Origin: Symsagittifera roscoffensis
Lineage: Eukaryota > Xenacoelomorpha > Acoela > Convolutidae
NCBI RefSeq assembly: GCF_963678635.1
Contig: NC_087068.1
Location: 46,327,785-46,391,784 of the forward strand
Length of the DNA: 64,000 bases
Reading direction: 5' to 3'
In this document: positions 45,475-58,000 of the stretch, one piece after another
Numbering within the stretch: position 1 is the first letter of the stretch
How the letters are laid out: each line of letters begins with the position of its first letter
Program-made: the position numbers and the translations under genes
Notes under the pieces: model-generated
What the model saw: the letters and a program-made list of their open reading frames with translations, nothing else
Databases searched by the model: none
What the model was told of the DNA's origin: nothing

Positions 45475-47477
45475 TATGACCAAATTACTAAGCACATATA
45501 CTTCTCGACTACAGATTTGTATGTATGCTGACGAAACTGAAACTCACCACGACGATGATTGCGTAACTGATCCTCATTTTGACGAGCGGCACTCAAATTT
45601 GAGAAGTAGTCTTCGAGTTCAAATATTTGTTCAAATTGAACCCAATGGTCGATATATTTATTTACCGTACTTCAAGATTTGTCTGGGTAAACAAAGTTAA
45701 ACTCTGTCTGTATTTCAAAAAGAATGGAATAATTGTAAGGAAGTGAATATTTAATCACGGACGCCCTGAAGTTATAACTGTTTCTCAGGAGTTTGCAAAT
45801 TCTTGGAATTGAATTGATATAAAATGGGATTTTGGTTTTGGGATTATGTTCAAAGTAAAGCAGTTGGTCGCAAAATGGTAAAATGAAAATTCAGCAAGGG
45901 TTTCAGACACTTTGGCTCCTGTGTGGTTAAATTTGATCTCCCTTAGATCTCGGCAATGTGACTTGGAATGAGCAATCGACTATAAAATAAAAACAAATAC
46001 CCTTTCTTGGAGGTTTTCTCAATCAACTTCGAGAAGATTGACTCGCAGAAATTATGGAAAACAAAACTGAAGATTCCAAAAGATTTGACTTGAGGTAATA
46101 GTTTCTTAATGTATTGGTTATAATAAAGATAAAACAGGTTTGTAATAAAACATTTAAAGCTTATTTTCGCAGCCTGGCGTTTTGGTTTGCGGTTGCTTTT
46201 TAAGGAAAGAAAGAGAAAATTCTGGATTGGTTTCTGGCTGTGACGTAATATTTTTGTTGTACCAACCGGGACCAAATATTTGTTCATTATTTGTTGCATG
46301 ATACAAAATGGTATCAGCAAAAGTGCTGTCCTCAAGCGCAGTTTATCGTTTGCACAGTTATTAACAGAAGAAAAAATTGGTTCCAAATGTGCTCAGCTAA
46401 CTGGAACACATTTCTTTTGTGTTAAATTGTATCAAAAAAGCTGGTTTTTGGTCGAATCAAATTGATTTGACCTGCAAAAAGTTAGCAGAATTTAGCAATC
46501 AGTTTAAGCATTTTTTTCATCTTTCGGAAAAAAATTGGAAAAAAATCAAAATTTTGAAAATAAGTTTGTTTGAACTTAAAAGTTTTTTCTGCATTTCAGA
46601 AAAAGTAAAGCAGAGTATTAACCTAACGCAATCCGTTCAATAAAATTGATGCCATTCATAAAAACAGATTGCTGATAAAGAAAGCCTTCTGAATTGCGTG
46701 GGACGACTATACATGACACATCGGTTGCTGAATAAACAATGAACATGGAAAAATAAAATTCAATGGGATATAAAAGAAATTTTTAATGCAGGTCAAGGAA
46801 AAACAATCTTATTTCCTTTATAAAGGGCCTAAGTGTTACTACAATAATAAATCTCAAAATAAGCGGGTATTCCAAAAATTTTTAAGAAATAGTTGAACTT
46901 ATACAAAAAAAAATGCAGATCAATGTCAGACATCAAATTTTCAGAAGCGGAAAAACACTCGTATTAATTTAATTTGATTGCTTTTTTGTTTCGAGTTCAA
47001 TTGATTTCAATCGACTTAACGCAACTTCGGAGGATATCTACTTCAAAAGGAAAGCGAAGGCCAAGGAAATGAAGCACCTTGGTGCACTTATCAGATTCAG
47101 GAAAGTGAATTTATCATCAAAGCATTTCTAAATTACTGTCTGGTTTTTCTATATTTGCAAATTTGGAAATTTGCAAATCATGTAATTCTTTGCCAGCGTG
47201 CAAGATTTTTTATCGTGATAACGGCGAAAGCTCAAACAATGTCTAAAATCGAACCAAATTTTTTTGACGAATATCAATCTTCACCAAAAAATAATTTAAG
47301 ACGGCAATTACTTGTCGCCTTTTTTGTCTGTTTTCCATTTTAGTTTCCAAAGAATCTAGCACAAATGTACTTGAAACTTTTTGGGTTGCTAGTCTGCGTT
47401 TACAAAAAAAACATAGGTTTTAGTCAATTGGTTCACCCTCAAAAAAACTATTTTCAATATTCAGTGTTTGAAGCTAA
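45475..47477. other. Spacer
   Basis: No gene recognised. The region would be a candidate place for the missing first exon of the neuregulin-like gene, but the only hydrophobic minus-strand stretch (about 46310-46250, LRTALLLIPFCI) lacks a nearby ATG and a good donor. Repeats of the main families are not evident. Confidence 0.35.
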
Positions 47478-48144
47478 CCCGCTTTCACTAAAAAGAGAAA
47501 ATAGTAGATTATAATGGATTTTTATTGTCAGTCTCCATAAATTTCAAAAAAAGAAATACTCATCGATTAAAAATGGATTATAATGTTACTATTTTTCGAA
47601 ACAAAAAAACCCAATAAAAAGCCGTTTTTGGCCTGTTTCTTCAAAAGTTTGACTGCGGTGCACAAATTTTGGCCAAAACAAGGTCTTTTAAGTTCTTTGG
47701 GAGAGCTCAGAAAATCGATTTGGTCTATCTAAAAAAAAAGGTCAAAAATCCACCCCACCCTTCGAGAAAATCTCTTATCTGCCCCTGGTTTACTGATTTC
47801 TTACTTCTCACTGATTTTTAATGTGTTTTCATGCAGAATAGCTAAATTATAATCCATTATATTTCATTTTTCTTGGAAAATATTATTTTGATTGAAAAAA
47901 GGAATATAATCTATTATAATAGATTATAACAGATTATAAGAGATTATAAGAGATTTTCGGAAAAATTATACGCAATGATAGTTGATTATATTTTATTACA
48001 TTGTCACCAAAAATGTTATGATTATAATGGATTATAAATCGTTTCATTATTTAAAATTGGCGCTTATAATTAATCATAATTTTGCTAAAAGTACGATTAT
48101 AATTATAATATAATCGATTATTTTCTCTTTTTACTGAGTGCGGG
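47478..48144. mobile_element. MITE rich in TTATAATGGATTATAA motifs
   Basis: Ends cccgctttcactaaaaagag and, on the minus strand, cccgcactcagtaaaaagag, both continuing aaaata and then ATTATAAT motifs. The ends resemble the CCCGCACTGA element at 7966-8201. The interior has many imperfect attataatggattat palindromes. A GGGGCGGAT-family arm is nested at 47615-47792. Confidence 0.65.
47615..47792 (-). repeat. GGGGCGGAT-family arm nested in a MITE
   Basis: Minus strand starts caggggcagataagagattt and runs through ctgcgg-type sequence (tgactgcggtgcacaaattt on the plus strand). It lies inside the TTATAAT element, which gives the order of insertion. Confidence 0.6.
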
Positions 48145-48485
48145 AAGCCTTAAGTAGCACGAATATATAAAATAAAAAAATTCGCAAAATTAGCCTAGCA
48201 AGTTTAAACAATTTTCGTGCTAATGAGAGCTTATATGATGTATTTTTGGGCACGTTCTGCTAATAGAACAGTATGCTCTATCTTTCGTTTTAATTAAAAC
48301 TTTTTTGATTTGTTTTCTTAACTGATGTTTATTTTCTTCATATATTGTGTAGAAAAAAAACAGAAATTTCGTTCACAGAAGTGAGGCTGCGCATCGCAAA
48401 CACAAACGAGAAAACGATAAAGAGCAGCTCTAAGAAGTGAAATACCAAAAAGTAGAAAGGTGCTTTGAATTAGCAAAATATTTGC
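48145..48485. other. AT-rich spacer
   Basis: Nothing recognised. Confidence 0.4.
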
Positions 48486-48562
48486 TGTGTGTCAAATTCG
48501 AATCTGCAACCTAGAGATTTGAAGTCTCGTGTTTTTGCATCTGCGCCTCCCTTGCAAACTTA
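48486..48562 (-). repeat. tRNA-like relic
   Basis: Minus strand: ggaggcgcagatgcaaaaac, then gagacttcaaatctc (anticodon-arm-like) and ggttgcagattcgaatttga (B-box-like). Too short between boxes and without acceptor-stem pairing, so a SINE relic. Confidence 0.45.
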
Positions 48563-48654
48563 TTAACAGCAACCACCAATGACGCGGCTATAGAAGCTAA
48601 TATTATGCCAATTGTATGCAGCAATTTTTCCAGCAAATAAAAACAAAACTACTG

Positions 48655-48740
48655 ATTATTGCGGCGCTGAACCTTCGACTTATCTCACGTCCTACCGTCT
48701 GAGACAAGGACGCTCAACTAATGGCAACCACTAGCCACCA
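48655..48740 (-). repeat. tRNA-like relic
   Basis: Minus strand: ttgccattagttgagcgtcc, then tgagataagtcgaaggttca. It follows another relic by about 100 nt, in the same orientation. Confidence 0.4.
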
Positions 48741-49689
48741 ATGACACAAAAAATATGCTATTTTAATCTTCCAACGCTACAGATCAAGATAACATTAAAA
48801 ATGCCACCAAAAATATGAACAGTTTCATTTGCTAGTTAGATTGGATAAAATGTTGCACATCGTAATATCATACTACGCTCGCTCAGATTTTGCTTTCCGA
48901 GAATTATCATTTTTAAAAAATAGAAAAAGTTTTCGGAGTCCATCGTACAGCTGTTAAACAGAAAAATATATGCGCATGATTGATTTAAACAGTTAGTTAC
49001 ACAAAGATGCGGGTCTCCTTCGTACGCCACTGCATAAAAAGGCGGGTGAGGGCGATGCTCCTTGCTTCAGGGATTCGAGCCCCTGCCGATCTAAAAGTTT
49101 CTCCCTTTGCACTAATCTGAGATATATATTTTTGGCTGTTTCATCTTAAAATTTTCTAAAAGAGCCAATATCTCTTACGTTTGAGAGGGGATCGCCGAGT
49201 TAACCCCCATAGAAACTTTTTAGGCCAAATGACAGTGACTCGACAAAATATACCCATAATGAAAACAGAAACAGAAAAATAGAAAATCCAACAGAAAAAA
49301 AAGAAAAATTCAAAAAACTGAATGGGACCAGGAAAAAAAAACGATAAACTTTTTTATGAACAATCAGTTTTCAGAAGTCGATTTAAAAATTACAACAATC
49401 AATACCTGTTTGGAACTTCAAAAAAAATTTCACTTTTTACGTTTTTTTTAAAATTAAATGACTTACTATGGGTAAAACTGGGTTGAAAGAAATTTTTTGT
49501 ATACTTTATTTCAAAAAAAATAAGAAAAATTTCCCATTCCGCTGGGAAATCCTCACTCCTCTATCGAAATCAGTTAATAACAGTTTCTGTGCCATTTTAA
49601 GTTTTATTATTCAACAGCACATTTGTAGGTTTTACTCAGCTTACAAAGCTTTAAGAATAAACAAACAATAAAACCAATTGAAAGTTTTC
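48741..49689. other. Spacer with a further weak tRNA-like segment
   Basis: At about 49038-49095 (plus strand) gggtgagggcgatgctcctt is followed by cagggattcgagcccctgcc, B-box-like. Otherwise nothing recognised. Confidence 0.35.
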
Positions 49690-50240
49690 TACACACTGGC
49701 GAAGTTGCTCTTCGCATACACAAGCAAAATTATGACCAAAAACGCTACTGGGAAAACTGAATGAGTAATACTTCGAGTCTACAAAACTTCTTAAGTGACG
49801 CACGCTAATTATGTGTCTACATACATAATTGCAAAGTGACGCATGCCAATTATGACGCATTAGCAGTACCAGTCAATTTGAAAAAAAAATTACCAACTAA
49901 CCTGCCTAAATTTATAGAGCAAACTCATTTTTAACTAGTATACGAAAAAAATCATAAAAAACATCCGACCCTGCTGAGGTTCGAACCCTCTTATTTTGCT
50001 GCTGATCTCCTTCACTACTTCTACGCTATATAACCATGATACCTAGAAGCTAAAGTGATAATTGTAATATAGGCTGTTTAATATCCTTAGCATTGGCTGT
50101 ACTTAATAGCTGGATGAAAATGAACACTTTTAAAATGAACACATTTTGTCGCAACAATTGTATTGCAACTATATTTTCGACTGAAGTTCGAAAAATAAAG
50201 AAAACTCATACTATAACCCAAGCTATGCTTGTGTAAAAAG
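49690..50240. repeat. Composite tRNA-derived repeat, copy 2
   Basis: Matches 30690-31245 along its whole length, including the tRNA-like block (minus strand, 49955-50045: tgaggttcgaaccctc reads ggttcgaacc in either direction) and the terminal acccaagctatgcttgtgt, a decayed form of the acacaagcttcgcttgtgt hairpin. Confidence 0.65.
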
Positions 50241-50814
50241 ACAAATATATAGAGCACTAAAAACTATAGTCACTGTTTTTGAACAGTTCTGAGCACTATA
50301 ATGAATTCCTGAAAACCTTGAACAAAAAAAACATTTTTGCTTGGCTCCGAAAATTCTAAAACTAATATTTTACGTTTTCCGATCAATTTTAAGCAATATG
50401 AAAAACTCTGATTAATAAATTATTTATTTTTTCTCGATCGATTTTAAAAAAAAATCAACTTCAAGTTGAAATAGAAATCTTTCATGTCTTTCAAGCCTGA
50501 TAAACAATTTGAAAAGCCTGAAGTGTGCTTAAAGTTCTAAATAACAAAAGCATTCTTGAAAGACTGAAGAAACAATTATATGGACAACTGTTTTTGCGAT
50601 GCATTTGATTAGCAAAAATTGAGTATATCTCCCAACTTACGGTTAAGTGCTTTGAATTCCACACCACAGCTGCTTGACAGAACATACATTCTAGCATAAA
50701 CGAATTGATAGGGCAAGAAATTATGCCTTATCTTAAGCACATTTGAAACATGTTAGAAAAATGAACACAAGCCTTGCAAGGAAAAAATCTTGCATTGAAA
50801 AATTTCTTGGAGTC
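50241..50814. other. AT-rich spacer
   Basis: Nothing recognised. Confidence 0.4.
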
Positions 50815-51145
50815 AAATTTTTAAGAGGAACAGAAAAACAATGCTAAATATTTTATTCATTCAGTAATCTTCTTTCAAAGAAAGGAGGAGATATTTTTAA
50901 ATCTAAGCTCGGGCCGATCTTCGAAGGCTGGCTAATGCAGACAAAATTAAAACTTAATGGAACTGTTTAGGCAATTGTTCGATATTTATGATTTCAAAAA
51001 TCAAGTTTAAATTTTGTCTGAATTAGCCAGCCTTTGAGATCGGACCGTGCGTAGATATAAAAAAAAATCTCATCCTTTCTTCAAAAGGAAAGTATTGAAA
51101 GAACAAAATGTTTTTTTCCCGTTCCTCTTTTAATTATTTCATGCA
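50815..51145. repeat. Palindromic foldback element
   Basis: Left arm landmarks aagaggaacagaaaaacaat, ttctttcaaagaaaggagga, cgggccgatcttcgaaggct, ggctaatgcagacaaaatt are mirrored in reverse order and strand on the right (ttttgtctgaattagccagc, gatcggaccgtgcgtag, ttcaaaaggaaag, gttcctctttt). The loop centre is near 50975. Arms of about 160 nt, no ORF. Confidence 0.7.
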
Positions 51146-52001
51146 CCTTTTTTTGAAAATTCATTTTTGAAGTTCATTTAAAAAAAAATTTACACAATTC
51201 AAAGAGAACATTTTAAACAACTGATCGAAAATTCTGGCAACAAAATTAGCTTAATTCGGAGTTAACTTGATCAAAGACAATTTTTTTCATTCTACTGGAA
51301 GTTCATTAATTTAAACCATTTTTTGAGTGGAGGTTAATCATATTTAACCAAAAAAACCGCGCGTAAGGCATTCTTGGCTTTCACAAAGGAATGCAACCTT
51401 TCAATTCGATAATGCCCAGTTTTTTTATTCAGTTCGAAGTACCACTGAAAAGGTTTCACATGTAAGAAGATGAAGGTCATTCACATTTTTTCGCATCATT
51501 CGAAGTCTTTAATTGGACAACGCAGCTTGACTTCCCTTTAACAAATGAAATTACATTGCTTGGAAATAAATTTCAGCACGAACAACTTAAGACAATTAAG
51601 TGCACAGACATCGTTCCTTGACACGCTTCGTTTACCAATTTCAATCTGCCATGAGGCAAAATAATCTTAAGCAACAAATAAACATTTTTTTGTGTTCTAA
51701 TTGAAAACGAATTTCGATATTTTTTCTCAATGAAATTCCTGGAAAGCGATTGAATCATATCAATAATTACATTATCATTTACACTACATCACTGAATATC
51801 ATTCTAAAGTTCAATCAAAACGGCGATCAAATTAAAGTCAAGAAAGTAGAAAATGTGAAATTATTGTAAGCTTTGAAAAGAAGGCAAACAAAAGAAAATA
51901 GAACGACAGAATAGATAATTTTGTACTTTTCAGCAAATTCTATAAAATTACACTCTTTAACACATTAAGTTAACACCCTTTGAGCTCAAAATTCAAAAAT
52001 T
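51146..52001. other. 3' flank of SCRIB
   Basis: AT-rich; should hold the 3' UTR of SCRIB. No canonical AATAAA is seen on the minus strand within 300 nt of the stop. Confidence 0.4.
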
Positions 52002-55000
52002 TTAACTAGCGAAATTTCGCTGCTCGCGGCCAGGGCCGTTATTAAACTTCGGGTCTACAGTTTTCTGAGATTGTGAGTTACTAGAGATAGTTTTCGACAT
52101 GTGTTCTTGTTCCACAATTGAGCTAATCGACTTGTTCATGTGATGTACGTTTGCTTCAGTTCTTGGAGGTTGTTTGCGGGTGTTACTTGGAGCTGTTTGT
52201 TTCTGTGATGATGACGCTGGAGCTCGTGATGATTGATAGGCGGGGTAGTTGAATCCATCACAGACGGTGATTTTCAAGTCGAACTTGGAACTACTCAGTT
52301 CGTATTTGGCTTCAGGGTAGCTGACGCCCACCATCGATTTATTGTTTATCTAAAACAATACATTTTGTATAACTTCAGCTGGGAAAAATACATATGAATT
52401 TGAACACGATCATTCGTCAGCAACTCAAATTACTGAGATCTTAACATAGTCTCTATCACAGTAGTGAAACGGCAAATAGCACACGAAAAGCAAATAATTT
52501 TAAACACTGGCGGAATTGCACTAAGCATATAAAACGCGAAAAAAAAACTAATCACTCAAAGTTTCTTAATTAAAGATCATTTTAGCATAGAGTCGAAGAC
52601 GTGCTTTGTAAACACAAGCAAAAACGGTTTAAGGGTAAACGGTTTCCCCCTTTTGTACTATTTTGAAATATCTAATTTTGGTGAGGTACCCTAAAAATTT
52701 TCTAAAGGCGCCAATATACACTAATTTTGAGGGGAGAGCGCGCGCGATTTTTTGGTCAAAATTTTCCTAAAAGAGCCTAAAAACGCCTTTTTTGGCCTGT
52801 TTTTTAAAATTTTGCCTGCAGCGCAGAAAATTTTGCCAAAACTGGATTTTTTTTACTGCTTTGGGGGAGCTCGAAAATTCAATTTGGTCGACCTAAAAAA
52901 AGTTTTCTGATAATTTTTAGCATACAAAAATTTTAAATGTCATAAATCTAGAAGCACTTAATACCAATTCCGTTTTCCGCAATCCCTGCCCTATTTAGAT
53001 TAAACATGGCGCAAATATCAGGCGAACGATTCGGAACATCGAAACAAGAAAATTCGACATGTTTTTCGGATCATCGAAACAAGAAGCTGAGTTTTTTGGG
53101 GGGCAGGGGCTGTCCACATAGTTCCTTTGGAGGAGGGGGCATTGTCGCGTTGATCCCAAAAGTACCTCGATGATGCGTTGTCCAGGTTGAATTAGGGCGC
53201 AGTTATCGGCTGGGGAGTAAGGCACCACTCCGGTTATGTAGATGCTCTCATCCAAGGGCTCGTAGGGATTGGCAGACTGGTAGCCTAAGCCTCCTTGGAT
53301 CATGATTCCCCACACTTCATTGAAATGCTTTTTCAATTCCAGCTGTTAATCAGAAGTAAGTTTAAACGAAATAACTTTACAAAACTGAAATAAAGAACAG
53401 ATTTAAAAACACAACGAAAATTTTTTTGTTGAGATAAAAAGTATCGCGTTATCACATCTGTTCCACGACCGCTGTAATGCAGCAAAAATTCGACCAAAAC
53501 AAACTAATTACATGTTCCGGATTTGAACACCCGAATTGCTGATTAGGAGTCTCACGTCCTCACATCTTGGAAATTAACAAGTGGCCCAGCTAAAGCTGGA
53601 TCTACCTGTTCCAATATTTTTAATCCTACTTTGTACTGATACGGAAATGCTTAAATTTGAAAAATTCAAAAAAAAAATGCTGAACCCTAGTTTTTCTGCT
53701 TAATTCGGGGACTAACCTCTCATTTAAAGAAGAAAACTACAAATCGCTCTTTCAATTGAAGTCTCTATCTCAGATTTAGCTGGGTAGTTTTGAAAAATGA
53801 TGAAAGATTCCAGAAATCTATCAAAAAATTTTCCTCAACATATTAACTTTTTCTTGTAAAACCCAGAAATAGCCAATTTCCAATTGAATATTTCCGCACC
53901 CTAATTTTTTAGATTGAACCCTCAATATCAGATAACGCAAGAAGTTTTCGAGAATGGTGACAAAGTTTCTGTGAAAAAAAGGGTAAACATTTAAAAAGGA
54001 AAGTTTCCGAAGTCTATCTCAGCTTTTCTACAAAAAAACAGGGTAAAACAGATCTCACAGGGAAAATCCAACTACTATGTTAGTTTAAATGAACTACAAC
54101 CTCAGGTTAGTTTTTTAAATCAGCAGGTCAATATTTGAAAACAAAAAATAGAATTACTTTCCAAAAACGGGTAAAAATTTTAAACTTAGACATTTACAAG
54201 GACTATATATTGTTTTCAACTCGCAGCGCATAGCCGCTTTCTCAGATAAAAAATGTATAAGTGATTTTTTTGTCGGTTGAACCCTCAAAATCTGATTTCA
54301 CAGGGTAGTTTCTGAGAAAAAAACAAACAGTTTTAAGAAATAATCAAAATGTCAAAAAAATGGCTTGTTTGAAGCTATATCTGTTTTTTCTAGCTAATTT
54401 AGGTTATAGCTGCTTGAGAAAGGGAAACCCCCATAATTTAATCTTGTGATTGAAACTTTCATATCAGATTTGTGCATTTAATATTTGAGAAAGTAAAAAA
54501 ACTCAAAAATAGGCCAAAAATCCCCCAACTGAAACTTCGAACGCCGTAGAACGTGTGGTAACATGAAAATGGTTGGACAAAAGGCAGGAACAAAGAAGAG
54601 CAGTCGGTTTTTCCATTGGTACCAATTGCTTTGAAACCCCGTATAAGAGTTTTTGAGAAAAAGTGAAATTTTTTTGCAAAAAATGCAAAAATTTTCCAAA
54701 TCGTTGCAAAAATTACGAAAAACATCAAACCCCATTTACTTTCATAATATGTTTCTTCAAAAACGACCTATTAGCCAGACATAAAGCAGCAACTTATGCC
54801 ATTAAATTGTTGATGCTTTTATAAGCTTAAATATGATTACATTGAAATATACCAAAAGTGCCACCAAATGAGCTTTTTTATTTGCGACTTATCTTAGACA
54901 AAAAACTTCGTAAAAATACACTACGCTTCGATTGTATATACAGAGTCAACAGACAGTTAGAAAAGAGTCATTGAACGCAAAAAAAATTAAAAAATTGATT

Positions 55001-58000
55001 TCTGTGTGGAAAAAAATCGAATTCGAATTTTAACCAAAAAAATATATGCTCTTGTAGCTCTCTGAATTTCAAGAACAATCAGTAATTGGTTCTTTTCTGA
55101 TGAAATTATTAACCCAATTTGAGAAAACTGGATTAGTAGGAAAAGCTTTCATTAGGCTAGGAAATCTAAAAATTAAACTCTACTTTCCAAACTTAAAATC
55201 GATCACGTGGGGATGGGGTATAAAATTATCAGAGGGGTCCCGCAACTTCGGATCATTTTTGATAAACAAGATGATAAAATCGAGCCAAAAATATTCTTGA
55301 ACAATAAAATTGGCATGAAAATTCGGATATTCGAACCACGCGAATGTTTTGCGATGAAAATTTCGGGTACAAATTTTATGGCATAAAAACTCCTGTGGCA
55401 TCCATTCCCAAGTTTGAGGTGGTCAATATTCTAGGGAGTGAGGTTAATGAAGAAGTATTGCTTTGTATTGCGTGGGGTCCCGACAAATAAGTAGTGCAGA
55501 GTAGAGTATTGTAATATCCTGAAAAAAATATCATCACAACCTAGATAAGAGTCTGAACTACGTTCATCGACTCTTAATTAAGCGTATTCCTACTTAGCAC
55601 TTATTTAAGTCAGCGTACTCCAAGCGGCCCTAACAAAACGAAAACGTTTTCAGCACGGTGTGGAAAGTAAAATTTTATTTACGTGTTTATAGCCACTGAG
55701 GAAATACTCGTGAGCAACTAGAAGGGTGAGACAGTCCAGTTCTCCTTCAGCGTTTGGTGGGGACACGAGGGCATTGACTGCCTCCTTGTGGGTCACACTG
55801 TTCAGGTTGATCCCATTGGCAAACAGGATTTTGTCGCCCACCACTAGATTGGACCGGCAAGCCAGACCCTCGGAGGTTATCTAAAACGTATCAATAGTTC
55901 ACTGATGCGTACATTGTCAGTATTTCCAGAATTAAATATAGGTTATTGTTGGCAAATCATTTTTCAAAAGTTATGTCAAAGTTAATAAGATCAGTTATCT
56001 ACTAGGGAAAACCCAGTTGTGATTTTAAAAAATCAGCTTATTTATTGGATGGCAGATGTCATGTCGCTCAACTCTCAAACAACAATCGTTAAGAATCGTT
56101 AAGCGACATTTGAGCCTCGAAACATCAATCTCTCGACTAATAGGCGAAGATAATAACCACTTCTTCTTTTATTTGACTCTTTAGGGTTGCCTGGGGCTCA
56201 ATTTCACAATAGGATTTTCCATAAAACCGAATTTACTCGATGGGAAAACAACTACTGCATATGCAATATTTCGCAATTGGGCCACTAGCTCGAACGTTTT
56301 ATTGGAATAAATCGAAAGAGGAGGAAACGACGGGAAGATGAACAACCTTGGATATGTAAACAGATGTGTCCTTGAGGCCGCAGATGTGCATGGGGTGGTC
56401 AGTGCCCCCCTTAATGCTGAAGCCCAGAGGCTCACCCGTCTTCACAAGCACCACCTCCTCCACGTGATCAAGTTTCATGTCACCCTCCTTTTCCTCCTCA
56501 ATCACACGATTACCATTTTTCTCAATCTAGGAACAAGAAAACATACCATAACCATATGTTTAAGTTTTCTAAGGTCAGAAACTTTCAGCTAGCTACTCTC
56601 GTTTAGCTGATTTTAAAATATAGTTGTAGAAATCATTTTCTCGCTAACTCTTCTGGTATATTACAAAAAATTACGATTGATATACCTTTTCTTCTTCCTC
56701 GGGTTTTCCTGTTTCATAAGTAATCAGGTTCTGAGGTGGCAGCGGACTAACTCTGGACACAGGAGGGTGAGGTGATGGTGGCGGTGGACTATGAATAGCT
56801 GGTCGTTCTGGCTCTGGCATCTGTTCAGAGCTAGAGTTGATGCGAACTCCATTCGATTTCCCTCCAGCTGGCACTCGGTCTAGTTTGGCTGTTGAGTTGA
56901 CATGAGCTGAAAATTAGCACTGAGATCAAATGGCGGTCAAATAAATGACAAATGCAAAAAAAACTTAACCAATAGAAAGTTGGGAGTGCTAACGAACAAA
57001 AGAAAGCGGAAGAAATTGACATTTCATAAAACTACCGCAATTAGAGAAAACTGAGTCAAAAGAAATGTTTTTCACTCCGCTGGGAAACCTGAAAACTGAA
57101 ATCCACTTTCGGACCAAAGAACACTCATGCTTTCGTAATTGGAGAGCGTAATAAATTTGAGCGTGAACACCCGAAAAAAAGGCTTAAGAAAAATCAATGC
57201 GACTTCACAACGTATAAGCGCCTCCACGACGTTCATTAACACTTAATAAGCCAATCCTACGAATCCTGAAAAAGACTATGAAACAGTTGAAAATGAACAG
57301 ATCTTTTCATTTGATATGGCTATAATTAGGCTATAACACTACAAATCGTGCAATACGAAACTGGGTTTACACGGGACCTAAGAAAAACAAGGATAGCTGG
57401 TTGCAGTGCAAGTAGCAGATAATGTGCCGACCACAAACAAAGAACGAACTTCAATATGTGAGTGACGTCCTTTTCAAAAAAAATTAATTCAAATTGTTCA
57501 AATAAATTTTAAAAAATTGTTGGCATCAATTTAAATTTTTCCATAACTACTTGAATTTTTCTTACGCAATTTAAATTTTTTTGAATTCTGTTTTTCAGTA
57601 GTTTTTAACAACTTTGTGTATTTTTCGCAATTTTGACACAGAGGCGAAGTTGAGCTTCGCGCCACTTGCGATACAGCAATTATAGGATGAGTGCACCATG
57701 ACGCTAAAAAATAAGCAAAAACAATATGTCACAATTAAAGAAGGAAGTAAAAAAGAGAGAGAAAAAAAAAACAAAAACAGCTTTGTGTTTGAATTTGATT
57801 GTATTTTTCAAAGAGGCCCTAACCAGTTTTAAGTTGGGCAATCAAAAAACTGGTGCCAGAGTCTTATTGATCTTAAAAGTACTACCGGACATCTCAAGGA
57901 AAAAAAGTTAATAAGCCGACAGAATTGAAGCCGACATCCAAAAAGCTGAAACTCAGTCAGAAATTTTTGTCAAAAAACGAGGGAAAAATTTTTGTGTAAC

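Noticed and set aside
45943-46386. 147-codon minus-strand frame with a hydrophobic stretch, tested as signal-peptide exon of the neuregulin-like gene
   Set aside because: No ATG in position before the hydrophobic part and no convincing donor.
48486-48562. Possible tRNA gene
   Set aside because: A and B boxes are recognisable but the acceptor and anticodon stems do not pair, and similar relics are scattered over the window; a SINE relic fits better.
57726-57911. 61-codon Lys-rich plus-strand frame
   Set aside because: Composition artefact of an A-rich stretch in a SCRIB intron.
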